The notes beneath the pieces were generated by a model. The model saw only the letters and a program-made list of their open reading frames with translations. It was not told the origin of the DNA and did no database searches. Below are positions 57,012-64,000 of a DNA stretch of 64,000 nucleotides, piece by piece (positions within the stretch are counted from its first letter, which is position 1; the number at the start of each line of letters is the position of its first letter). Position numbers and translations under genes: made by a program. Origin of the DNA: Actinopolyspora xinjiangensis (GTDB lineage Bacteria; Actinomycetota; Actinomycetes; Mycobacteriales; Pseudonocardiaceae); assembly GCF_900104475.1 (NCBI RefSeq), contig NZ_FNJR01000001.1:62001-126000 (forward strand), written 5' to 3'.

Positions 57012-57312
57012 GATCGCCTCCACTCTCGGGAACCTGACAGCACACTCTAATGGCTCATCCGTGGCGTGGGCAGTAGTCCGATAGCGGAATGATTCGAACA
57101 CGAAGCGTTGCCGAGAGGCCGTCCTCTCGGGTCACGTGGGATCGCGCGGCGGTGCCGACGGTCAGCGTGGTCGCGAGCGGCCGTGCCACCCGTCGTGTTC
57201 CGCGGTGGTCCGCCGTCCGATGCGGCCGTTCACGTGGACCGCAGCGATGCGGCGCGCGACCCCGGTACCGGCCGAAAACGTCGCGCGGTAACCACTTGGA
57301 CGCGGGAACCGC
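57012..57312. other. 301-bp intergenic region
   Basis: No supported gene and no strong hairpin is seen. It must hold the promoter of the PE/PPE/EspG operon on the minus strand. Confidence 0.4.
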
Positions 57313-57960
57313 TCAGTTCCCCGAGTCGGGCGACCGGATACCGCCCGACTCGCGCAACGTTCGCACCGCCGCCCCGGCCACCCGACGCGCCCCGGAACAC
57401 AACTGGTCCAGTGTGGCCGGACGGTCGGCGCCGTCGTCGCGGTACAGCACGTCGAGGTGCTGCCCCTCCGCCGTGTCCACGGCGACGTTGCAGGCCAGCC
57501 GCAGCCCGGGAGTGCGGATCACGAGGGCGGGGAACCCGCCGAGCTCCACGGGTGTGGCCCTGACCTGCGCGGTATCACTGGTCCAGACGCTCATGCCCTC
57601 GGTCGTGACCAGGGCCAGCCGGGCCCCCACTTTCGCCCTGCTGTTCCGGTAGCTGCAGGTGACGGCGTTGTCGAACCCCTCCTCCACCCCGGGCAGGGGG
57701 TCGCGGTCGAAACCGAGCCCGGCACGCTGCCGTTCGGTCAGCAGCCCGCAGGGCCGCAACCCCCGCAGCGAGAGCTCGGTGGGACGCGGCGGCAACATCC
57801 CCGCCTCCCGTTCGGGCAGAGGAACCGGTTCGGGAGGAATCGGCCCCTTGTCCGCGGCCTCACGAGTCGGCAGCACCGCACACCCGCCGAGCAGGCACAG
57901 CACCCCACTCAGCCCGGCGAGCAGGCACCGTGCGGTCATCCGGCCGCGCATGGTGGCCAT
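57313..57960 (-). CDS. DUF3558 lipoprotein
   Basis: The protein of about 215 residues has a lipoprotein signal with lipobox LLGGC (CLLAGLSGVLCLLGGCAVLP). The mature part resembles DUF3558: LSLRGLRPCGLLTERQRAGL, NAVTCSYRN and a late LDQLCSGARRVAG, with paired cysteines. It is anchored outside the cell membrane; the function is unknown. ATG 57960 is a conservative start; GTG 58002, which overlaps the DUF1707 stop, is also possible and would give a longer signal. Confidence 0.75.
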   Translation of the reverse strand: MATMRGRMTARCLLAGLSGVLCLLGGCAVLPTREAADKGPIPPEPVPLPEREAGMLPPRPTELSLRGLRPCGLLTERQRAGLGFDRDPLPGVEEGFDNAVTCSYRNSRAKVGARLALVTTEGMSVWTSDTAQVRATPVELGGFPALVIRTPGLRLACNVAVDTAEGQHLDVLYRDDGADRPATLDQLCSGARRVAGAAVRTLRESGGIRSPDSGN

Positions 57961-57998
57961 GCGCAACCCAGCGGCCACGGACGAAAGACGACTCGCGC

Positions 57999-58394
57999 TC
58001 ACCGACGCGTCCCGAACCAGACGAAGGCGAAGCCCACCAGCGGGAGGAGCACCCAGATCTGCCTGGTCACCACCAGCAGGCCGATCATCGCCAGCACCAC
58101 GGCGATGCCGAGCGCGGCACCGCGCCGCGGACTCGGCGCTCCGTCGGAGGCGTGCCGCTCCGGCTCGGCCGCCGGTGCGGCACGCCCGGTGGCCAGAACC
58201 TCCGGGTGCGGAGAGGGCAGGTCCGCGAACAACGCGGCCACGTCGGAGCGAAACCGCGCCCCAGCCGCCCGCCGGCACCGCTCGTCGAACTCGTCGACCT
58301 CCAGCCTCCCGGCGGAAAAGTGCTCGCCGAGCAGGGCGATCACCCGGTCACGATCGTGATCGCCGATCCGAACCTCATCGCCCCGCTCGGCCAA
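57999..58394 (-). CDS. DUF1707 membrane protein
   Basis: The 131-residue protein starts at TTG 58394, only 6 bp after accA. Residues 6-58 form the DUF1707 domain (VRIGDHDRDRVIALLGEHFS, then GRLEVDEFDERCRRA), followed by a linker and two TM segments (GAALGIAVVLAMIGLLVV; WVLLPLVGFAFVWF). DUF1707 proteins are common in actinomycetes, often as shaft or regulatory domains. It is probably co-transcribed with accA. Confidence 0.8.
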   Translation of the reverse strand: MAERGDEVRIGDHDRDRVIALLGEHFSAGRLEVDEFDERCRRAAGARFRSDVAALFADLPSPHPEVLATGRAAPAAEPERHASDGAPSPRRGAALGIAVVLAMIGLLVVTRQIWVLLPLVGFAFVWFGTRR

Positions 58395-58400
58395 CGGTGA

Positions 58401-60191
58401 TCAGTCCTTGATCTCGCAGAGCGTCGTCTCCTGGCTGACCGAGTCACCGGGCTGCGCCTTGAGACCGGTGACCGTCCCGCTCTTGTGCGCGGTGACCGGA
58501 TTCTCCATCTTCATGGCCTCCAGCACCAACAGCTTATCGCCCGCCTCGACCCGCTGCCCGTCCTCGACGGCCACGGTGACCACCGTGCCCTGCATCGGTG
58601 CGGTCACGGCATCGCCGGAGGGGGCGGCACCCGCCGAGGCGGAACGGCGCTTGCGGGGCTTGCCGGCGGGCGCGGCGGGCTCGGAACCACCGCCCACCGC
58701 GGCCAGGCCGGCGGGCAACGAGACCTCCAGGCGCCTGCCGCCGACCTCGACGGTGATGCGCTGGCGCTGTTCGCTCTCAGCGGCCTCGGTGCCGCCCGTG
58801 TGCGGCTCGATGGTGTTGTCGAACTCGGTCTCGATCCAGCGGGTGTGCACCGTGAACCCGTCGCTACCCGTGAACGCGGGGTCGCGCAGCACCACCCGGT
58901 GGAACGGCAGCACCGTGGCGATCCCCTCCACGACCATCTCGTCCAGCGCGCGGCGGGAACGCTGCAGCGCCTCCTCCCGGTCGGCACCGGTGACGATCAC
59001 CTTGGCCAGCAGCGAGTCGAACTGGCCACCGATGACGCTGTCGCTCTCGACCCCGGCGTCCACCCGGACACCGGGCCCGGCCGGCGGAACGAAACGACTG
59101 ACCGTGCCCGGAGTGGGCAGGAAGTTCCTCCCGGCGTCCTCACCGTTGATGCGGAACTCGATGGAGTGCCCCCGCGCAGGGGGGTCCTGGGTGATCTCCA
59201 GCGGCTCGCCCTCGGCGATCAGGAACTGCTGCCGCACCAGGTCGATTCCGGTGGTCTCCTCCGAGACGGGGTGCTCGACCTGCAACCTGGTGTTGACCTC
59301 GAGGAACGAGATGGTCCCGTCCTCACCGACCAGGAACTCCACGGTTCCCGCACCGTGATAGCCCGCCTCCGAGCAGATCGCCTTGGCCGCGGCGTGGATG
59401 CGCTCCCGCTGCTGGTCGGTCAGGAACGGGGCGGGCGCCTCCTCCACCAGCTTCTGGTGCCTGCGCTGCAGCGAGCAGTCCCTGGTCCCGACCACGATCA
59501 CGTTGCCGTGCTGGTCGGCCAGCACCTGCGCCTCCACGTGCCGAGGCCGGTCGAGGTAGCGCTCCACGAAGCACTCACCCCGGCCGAAGGCGCCCTCGGC
59601 CTCCCGCACGGCCGAGTCGTAGAGCTCGGGGATCTCCTCGAAGGTGCGGGCCACCTTCAACCCGCGCCCACCGCCGCCGAAGGCGGCCTTCACCGCGACC
59701 GGCAAGCCGTTCTCCTTGGCGAACTCCACGACCTCCTCGGCCCCGGAAACCGGGTCCTGCGTACCGGGGACCAGCGGCGCCCCCGCCTTGGTCGCGATGT
59801 GCCGGGCGGTGACCTTGTCCCCCAGGTCGCGGATCGCCCGTGGCGAGGGGCCGATCCAGATCAGCCCCGCGTCCAGCACCGCCTGCGCGAAGTCGGCGTT
59901 CTCGGACAGGAAGCCGTAGCCGGGGTGCACCGCGTCGGCACCACTGCGCCGGGCGGCCTCGATCACCTTGGGGATGTCGAGGTAGCTCTCGGCCGCGGTG
60001 GTACCGCCCAGCGCGAACGCCTCGTCCGCCAGCCGCACGAACGGGGCCTCGGAGTCCGGCTCCGCGTAGACGGCCACGCTGCCGATGCCCGCATCCGCGC
60101 ACGCCCGCACCACGCGAACCGCGATCTCACCCCGATTCGCGACCAGCACCTTGCGTATCCGATCACGGGGGATCGAGTCCTGCTCGGGCAC
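58401..60191 (-). CDS. accA: Acyl-CoA carboxylase alpha subunit (biotin carboxylase plus carrier)
   Basis: The protein is about 596 residues from GTG 60191, preceded by AGGAGG. It begins with the biotin carboxylase domain ([20 protein letters not shown]), with [14 protein letters not shown], the ATP loop [14 protein letters not shown] and [21 protein letters not shown] Pro/Lys linker precedes the biotinyl domain (about 525-596), whose biotin Lys is in [10 protein letters not shown]. It is the AccA3-type subunit that works with AccD and AccE encoded 11 kb away and is biotinylated by BirA. Confidence 0.95.
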   Translation of the reverse strand: MPEQDSIPRDRIRKVLVANRGEIAVRVVRACADAGIGSVAVYAEPDSEAPFVRLADEAFALGGTTAAESYLDIPKVIEAARRSGADAVHPGYGFLSENADFAQAVLDAGLIWIGPSPRAIRDLGDKVTARHIATKAGAPLVPGTQDPVSGAEEVVEFAKENGLPVAVKAAFGGGGRGLKVARTFEEIPELYDSAVREAEGAFGRGECFVERYLDRPRHVEAQVLADQHGNVIVVGTRDCSLQRRHQKLVEEAPAPFLTDQQRERIHAAAKAICSEAGYHGAGTVEFLVGEDGTISFLEVNTRLQVEHPVSEETTGIDLVRQQFLIAEGEPLEITQDPPARGHSIEFRINGEDAGRNFLPTPGTVSRFVPPAGPGVRVDAGVESDSVIGGQFDSLLAKVIVTGADREEALQRSRRALDEMVVEGIATVLPFHRVVLRDPAFTGSDGFTVHTRWIETEFDNTIEPHTGGTEAAESEQRQRITVEVGGRRLEVSLPAGLAAVGGGSEPAAPAGKPRKRRSASAGAAPSGDAVTAPMQGTVVTVAVEDGQRVEAGDKLLVLEAMKMENPVTAHKSGTVTGLKAQPGDSVSQETTLCEIKD

Positions 60192-60304
60192 CTCGTACCT
60201 CCTGTCACGACAGCGTGGATCGCTGAAGAGTCTAAGAGCTAAGCACCTCACCTGGGTAGGTGGTCGCCGAAGCACCGGCGGACGTCACCGTCCGAGCCGA
60301 TGAC

Positions 60305-60335
60305 GGGGCGGAGGACCCGGCCGGCCCTCCGCCCC
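60305..60335. terminator. Hairpin downstream of the symporter gene
   Basis: GGGGCGGAG (60305-60313) pairs with CTCCGCCCC (60327-60335) around a 13-base loop. It lies 23 bp after the symporter stop on the minus strand. Confidence 0.5.
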
Positions 60336-60357
60336 TCGGGGAAGCGGACGACTCCCC

Positions 60358-61755
60358 TCAGACCCCGGACAGGGCCGGGCCGCGTTCCCGCGAACCGGCC
60401 GACTCGTCGGAGGCGGTCTCCTCCGGGCCGTTGAGCAGCGGAGGAGCACTGGGGGTGTGCAGCACCTCGTCGTCGAGCATCCCCTCGGTGCGAGCCACCA
60501 CCGTGGGCACGGTGATCTGCCCCGCCACGTTGGTCATGGTCCGCATCATGTCCATGATCGGATCCACGGCGTAGGCGATGGCGATGCCGGTGGCGATCAT
60601 CGCGGGCGGGAAGTCCAGCGCTCCCACGGTCAGCGTCAGCATGGTGAACCAACCGGTCACACCGGCGGTGGCGATCGCACCGAACACCGCCACGGCGACG
60701 ATGGTCAGGTACTGCACGGGCCCCATGTGGAATCCGAACAGGTTCGCGATGAAGATCGACCCCACCGCCGGGTACACCGCCGCGCAACCGTCCATCTTGG
60801 TGGTGGTCGCGAGCGGCACCGCGAAGCTCGCGTAGGAGCGGTCCACCCCGAGGTTGACCGCCGTCTGCCTGCTGAGCGGGAGGCTCGCCCCGGAGGAGCG
60901 GGACACGAACGCGAACTGCAGCACGGTCCATGCCTTGCCGAAGAACTTCGCGGGGCTGACCCGGGCCACGAACCACAGCAGCAGCGGGTACACCGCGAAC
61001 AGCACCAGCGCGCAGCCGATGTAGGTGGCCCCGGTGAGTTTGAGCAGCGGGACGAAGAACTCGTTTCCGTAGCTGGCCACCGCGTTGCCGATCAGCCCGA
61101 GCGTGCCGAGCGGCGCGAGCCTGATGATCCAGCCCAGCACGCGCTGGATGATCTCGAACACGGCCCGGTTGAACTCCACGAACGGCTGGGCCTTCTCACC
61201 CAGGCTGTAGGCCGCCGCACCCACGAGCAGCGAGACGAACACGACCTGCAGCGTCTCCCCGTCGGCGAACGCCCCCACCAGGTGCTCGGGCACGAGTCCC
61301 TGGACGAGGTCGAGCCACGAACCGCCCGCCATGTCGCTGACCTCGTCGACGCGCTGCTGGTCGGGCGAGATGTTCAGACCCTGCCCGGGGCGCAGCAGAT
61401 TCGCCACCCCGATGCCGATCAGCACCGCGACCAACGAGGTGATCGCGAACCACATGGCGGTCTTGCCGCCGAGGCGGGCGGCTGTCCGCCCGCCACCGAC
61501 GGAACGCAGGCTGGTGATGCCGAGCACGATGGCGGTGAAGATCAGCGGCAGCACCGTGAAGGTCAGCAGCTTGGTGAACGTGGACCCGATGGTGTCCAGC
61601 GTCGTGATGAGCCAGCCCGCCCCGGTGGAGTCGGCCACCCATCCGAGCAGCGCCCCCAGCACCAGCGAGGCGAGCACTGCCAGGGCGAACAGCTTCGGAT
61701 CGAAGCGTAACCGGAAGCGGGTCGGTCGCGACGGTTCGGCTTGTGTCTCTGACAC
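60358..61755 (-). CDS. Dicarboxylate/amino-acid:cation symporter (DAACS family)
   Basis: The protein is about 465 residues from GTG 61755, preceded by GGGAG. It has the DctA/GltP layout with eight TM helices and two hairpin loops, including SRSSGASLPLSRQTAVNLGV (the serine-rich HP1), TTTKMDGCAAVYPAV and VDPIMDMMRTMTNVAGQ. The C-terminal 45 residues are a polar tail. It carries C4-dicarboxylates or acidic amino acids into the cell with Na+ or H+; which one is not clear. Confidence 0.9.
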   Translation of the reverse strand: MSETQAEPSRPTRFRLRFDPKLFALAVLASLVLGALLGWVADSTGAGWLITTLDTIGSTFTKLLTFTVLPLIFTAIVLGITSLRSVGGGRTAARLGGKTAMWFAITSLVAVLIGIGVANLLRPGQGLNISPDQQRVDEVSDMAGGSWLDLVQGLVPEHLVGAFADGETLQVVFVSLLVGAAAYSLGEKAQPFVEFNRAVFEIIQRVLGWIIRLAPLGTLGLIGNAVASYGNEFFVPLLKLTGATYIGCALVLFAVYPLLLWFVARVSPAKFFGKAWTVLQFAFVSRSSGASLPLSRQTAVNLGVDRSYASFAVPLATTTKMDGCAAVYPAVGSIFIANLFGFHMGPVQYLTIVAVAVFGAIATAGVTGWFTMLTLTVGALDFPPAMIATGIAIAYAVDPIMDMMRTMTNVAGQITVPTVVARTEGMLDDEVLHTPSAPPLLNGPEETASDESAGSRERGPALSGV

Positions 61756-62163
61756 GGTTGTCTCCCGACGATTCACGGATTCGACCGCCGCGGGTGGGGC
61801 GGTCAAGAAGCGGACACGAGAACGGAATCGGCTTCGGAGGGCTCCCGCGGGATCGCGCGTTCGGAGGCAGCGATCACCGCCGTTGGCGGGAAAGGCGCCC
61901 GTCCGGGGGAATCAAGGGCGACAAATGCAGCTGGCCTGCCGTCGCAGATCGACGTGCAGGCGTTGTGTCAGGTATCGCGCCGGGCTCCGGCGACGTCGAG
62001 GTGTCATCGCGATGAAGGTCAACAGCACCGTGATTGCGGTTTGTTCCCGGAACGGGCGAGGTGTAAGCGCGCTCACTCCCGCCGGGATCCCGCCGTTCCG
62101 GAGACCGACAACCGGCCGGTGCCGCGCGAACCGCCGCGGGCGGGGGTGTCCGGCGAACCGCGC
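61756..62163. other. 408-bp gene-free region
   Basis: No convincing gene is seen on either strand. It must contain the symporter promoter and the 3' end of the maf transcript. GCGATGAAGGTCAACAG near 62010 gives an ATG but the frame is GC-rich noise. Confidence 0.4.
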
Positions 62164-62835
62164 TCAGCGGCTCCGGCCGCCCGCCCGGTCGTGCACGGCG
62201 TCGGGATGGTTCCACAGCGAAACCACGCTGACACCGACCTCGGACAGCAGCGACCTGGTCAACGAGAGGCTGATGCCGAGCACGCTGGCGGGGTCACCAT
62301 CCACTCCGGTGATGAACCAGCCGCCGAACCCGTCCAGAGTGAATCCGCCCGCCACCTTCATCGGTTCCCCGGTGGCGATGTAGCTGTCCAGTTCAGCCCT
62401 GGACGGACGGCCGAATCGGACGGTGGTGGCGAGGTGGTCGCTGTGACCGGCGATCATCGCGCCGTCCCGCAGCCGCAGCACCGCGTGGCCGGTCAGCAGC
62501 TGCCCGGTTCCGCCCGCCATGCGTTCCCAGCGCTCGGCCGCCAGTTCCGGCGTCTCGGGCTTGCCCACGAGCTCGTCCCCCTGTTCCCCGGGGGCCCAGA
62601 GCATCGAGTCGCAGCCCACGACCACGGCCTCGGGAAACTCGGCCGCCACCTGGTCCACCACCGCCTCGGCCTTCGCGCGGGCCAGCGTGGTGACGACCTC
62701 GGCGGGCGAGGGATCCGGCAGCGAGGCGGTCACCGCGCGCTCGTCGACCCCGGAGACGCGCACCACCGGTTCGACACCCGCTCCCCGGAGCACGGACAGG
62801 CGGGCGGGCGAAGCGGAAGCCAGTACCAAACGCAC
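62164..62835 (-). CDS. maf: Maf-family nucleoside triphosphate pyrophosphatase
   Basis: The protein is about 223 residues from GTG 62835 and starts VRLVLASASPARLSVLRGAG, the Maf signature SASPARL. It has VVVGCDSMLW and a late GFTLDGFGGWFITGVDGDPA. Maf proteins hydrolyse dTTP, UTP or modified nucleotides and link to septum formation in some bacteria. TACAGT (complement at 62843-62848) ends seven bases before GTG, so it is leaderless. In mycobacteria maf follows accE5; here it is 15 kb away and reversed. Confidence 0.92.
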   Translation of the reverse strand: MRLVLASASPARLSVLRGAGVEPVVRVSGVDERAVTASLPDPSPAEVVTTLARAKAEAVVDQVAAEFPEAVVVGCDSMLWAPGEQGDELVGKPETPELAAERWERMAGGTGQLLTGHAVLRLRDGAMIAGHSDHLATTVRFGRPSRAELDSYIATGEPMKVAGGFTLDGFGGWFITGVDGDPASVLGISLSLTRSLLSEVGVSVVSLWNHPDAVHDRAGGRSR

Positions 62836-62917
62836 ACCACGAACTGTAGCGGTGACCGAAATTACCCGATTCGGGTGAGGCCGGTAAGAGCTGTCGGCAC
62901 GGTTGCATACTGGCGGT

Positions 62918-64000
62918 GTGCGACTATTCGTCCGGCCCGTCGAAGGCGACCCCACCGCCACCGACGTGCTGCGTGCTCTCGAACGACGTGCCCGGAGCCG
63001 GGGGCTCCCTCCCCCCGCCGCGTTGACGGGCGACTGGTTCGGCGGGAGCACCGTGCTGGTTCCCTCCGTCCGCGTCCACCCGGTCGAACCGGGGGAGGCG
63101 TTCGACGTGCTGGACCGCCGACCCGAGGTGACCCCCGAGCCGGCGGCCCCGGAAGGAGCGGTCGGCGGCGGGTGGGTCGGCTACCTGGGCTACGAGCTGA
63201 CCGATCCCGCCGGAGCGCGTCATCCCGGGAGGCGGCGGTTGCCTGCGGCTGCCTGGGGGTGGACCGATCACGTGCTGCGGCGCGACCCACGCGGGCAGTG
63301 GTGGTTCGAGGCGATCGCCGAGCACGAACCGGGTGCCCTGGTCACCGAGCTCGGCACGCTGGTCGCGGAGGCAGCCGGTCACCACGCGGAGAGCGGCCCC
63401 GGACCGGGTGGGGTGGTCGCGCCCGATGCCGAGCGGCACCGCAAGTCGGTCCGGCGGTGCGTGGAGGAGATCGCGGCGGGCGAGATATTCCAGGCCAACG
63501 TGTGCAGCCGCTTCGCCGTTCCGTTCGCCGGAAGCCCGCTGGAGCTGTTCGCGACCGGCAGCGCGCGCTTCGACCCGGCCAGGGCCGCCTACGTGGCCGG
63601 TGCCTGGGGGGCGGTTGCCTCGCTGTCCCCGGAACTGTTCCTCGCCCGCCACGGCGAGGTGGTGCGCAGCAGCCCCATCAAGGGAACCACGCCGCGACGC
63701 GGTCCTCAGGACGACCACAACGCCGACGTGCTGCGCGGTTCGCGCAAGGACATCGCCGAGAACGTGATGATCGTGGACATGGCCCGCAACGATCTGGGGC
63801 GAGTGGCCCGGACCGGCACGGTGACCACTCCGAAGCTGCTGCGGGTGGAACCGCACCCGGGGGTGTGGCACCTGGTTTCCGAGGTTCGGGCGGAGTTGCC
63901 CCCGGAGATCGGCGACGCCGAGCTGCTGCGGGCCACCTTCCCGCCCGCCTCGGTCACCGGAGCCCCGAAGGTGCGGGCACTGGAGATCATCTCCGAGCTG
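62918..64000 (+). CDS. pabB: Aminodeoxychorismate synthase component I, 3' partial
   Basis: The frame opens at GTG 62918 and runs off the right edge, so about 361 residues are visible. CATACT ends six bases before GTG, a leaderless arrangement. It has the chorismate-binding motifs EIAAGEIFQANVCSRF, VRSSPIKGTTPRRG, ENVMIVDMARNDLGRV and, near the edge, FPPASVTGAPKVRALEII. These fit PabB, which makes aminodeoxychorismate for folate, better than anthranilate synthase, though TrpE-like function cannot be excluded. It is divergent from maf. Confidence 0.88.
   Translation, partial: MRLFVRPVEGDPTATDVLRALERRARSRGLPPPAALTGDWFGGSTVLVPSVRVHPVEPGEAFDVLDRRPEVTPEPAAPEGAVGGGWVGYLGYELTDPAGARHPGRRRLPAAAWGWTDHVLRRDPRGQWWFEAIAEHEPGALVTELGTLVAEAAGHHAESGPGPGGVVAPDAERHRKSVRRCVEEIAAGEIFQANVCSRFAVPFAGSPLELFATGSARFDPARAAYVAGAWGAVASLSPELFLARHGEVVRSSPIKGTTPRRGPQDDHNADVLRGSRKDIAENVMIVDMARNDLGRVARTGTVTTPKLLRVEPHPGVWHLVSEVRAELPPEIGDAELLRATFPPASVTGAPKVRALEIISEL

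Noticed and set aside
58485..60242. A 585-codon plus-strand frame opposite accA
   Set aside because: Shadow sequence; accA is unambiguous on the other strand.

Overview
The window is high-GC actinomycete chromosome, most likely from the Pseudonocardiales (an Actinopolyspora- or Saccharopolyspora-like organism; the genus is a guess). The evidence is GC-rich codon use, frequent GTG/TTG starts, many apparently leaderless genes, several XRE/DUF397 pairs, PE/PPE/EspG-type genes and an acyl-CoA carboxylase of the mycobacterial AccA3/AccD5/AccE kind. The backbone is the gene set known in Mycobacterium tuberculosis as Rv3275c to Rv3285 (purE, purK, GtrA protein, PH-domain protein, birA, accD5, accE5, maf, accA3). 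Here that block is spread over the whole window: purE at 0.7-1.2 kb, purK at 6.3-7.5 kb, gtrA at 11.5 kb, PH protein/birA/accD/accE at 43.6-47.3 kb, accA at 58-60 kb and maf at 62 kb. Accessory genes fill the gaps.

Region by region. 0-12 kb: thioesterase, purE, a LysR regulator divergent from an EamA transporter, a secreted protein, an XRE/DUF397 locus with a decayed second copy, purK, a degenerate GGDEF-like protein, an ECF sigma factor fused to an anti-sigma/transmembrane/extracellular part, and gtrA. 12-23 kb: two secreted arabinan-degrading enzymes (GH43 and GH51), a MacB-type ABC transporter with its own two-component system, and hisN. 23-28.6 kb: a mobile-looking, AT-richer island with an XRE remnant plus DUF397, a frameshifted Imm1-like gene, a broken gene, a secreted protein with its partner, small membrane peptides, and a three-unit decayed CRISPR array. 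28.7-37.5 kb: a type III-D-like CRISPR effector operon. 37.6-41.7 kb: a CpnT-like TNT toxin with WXG-like and YbaB-like partners and a possible immunity gene. 42-47 kb: cbiZ, HMG-CoA lyase, PH protein, birA, accD, accE. 47-55 kb: a palindromic repeat cluster, a zinc-ribbon protein, a PrmC-like methyltransferase and the glycerol regulon (glpK, glpF, glpR, glpD). 55-64 kb: EspG/PPE/PE-like triad, DUF3558 lipoprotein, DUF1707 protein, accA, a dicarboxylate symporter, maf and the start of pabB.

The most exciting system is at 28.4-37.5 kb. Six genes in a tightly coupled operon (every junction is a 4-base ATGA overlap) encode an HD-less Cas10 with an intact GGDD motif, a Csx10-like protein, three Csm3/Cas7-type RAMP proteins (one a tandem fusion, one with a large insertion) and a small Csx19-position protein. 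No cas1, cas2 or cas6 is present. Divergently transcribed 104 bp away is a two-TM protein with a SAVED-like domain. The simplest reading is target RNA binding, cyclic oligoadenylate synthesis by Cas10, and a membrane-acting SAVED effector. The nearest CRISPR repeats are three degenerate units with type I-E geometry, so crRNA would have to come from elsewhere.

A second strong signal is a dispersed intergenic element of about 110-170 bp (best copies near 13.9, 38.3 and 47.8 kb) whose nested hairpin arms differ between copies but stay paired. This suggests a structured RNA or a palindromic mobile element.
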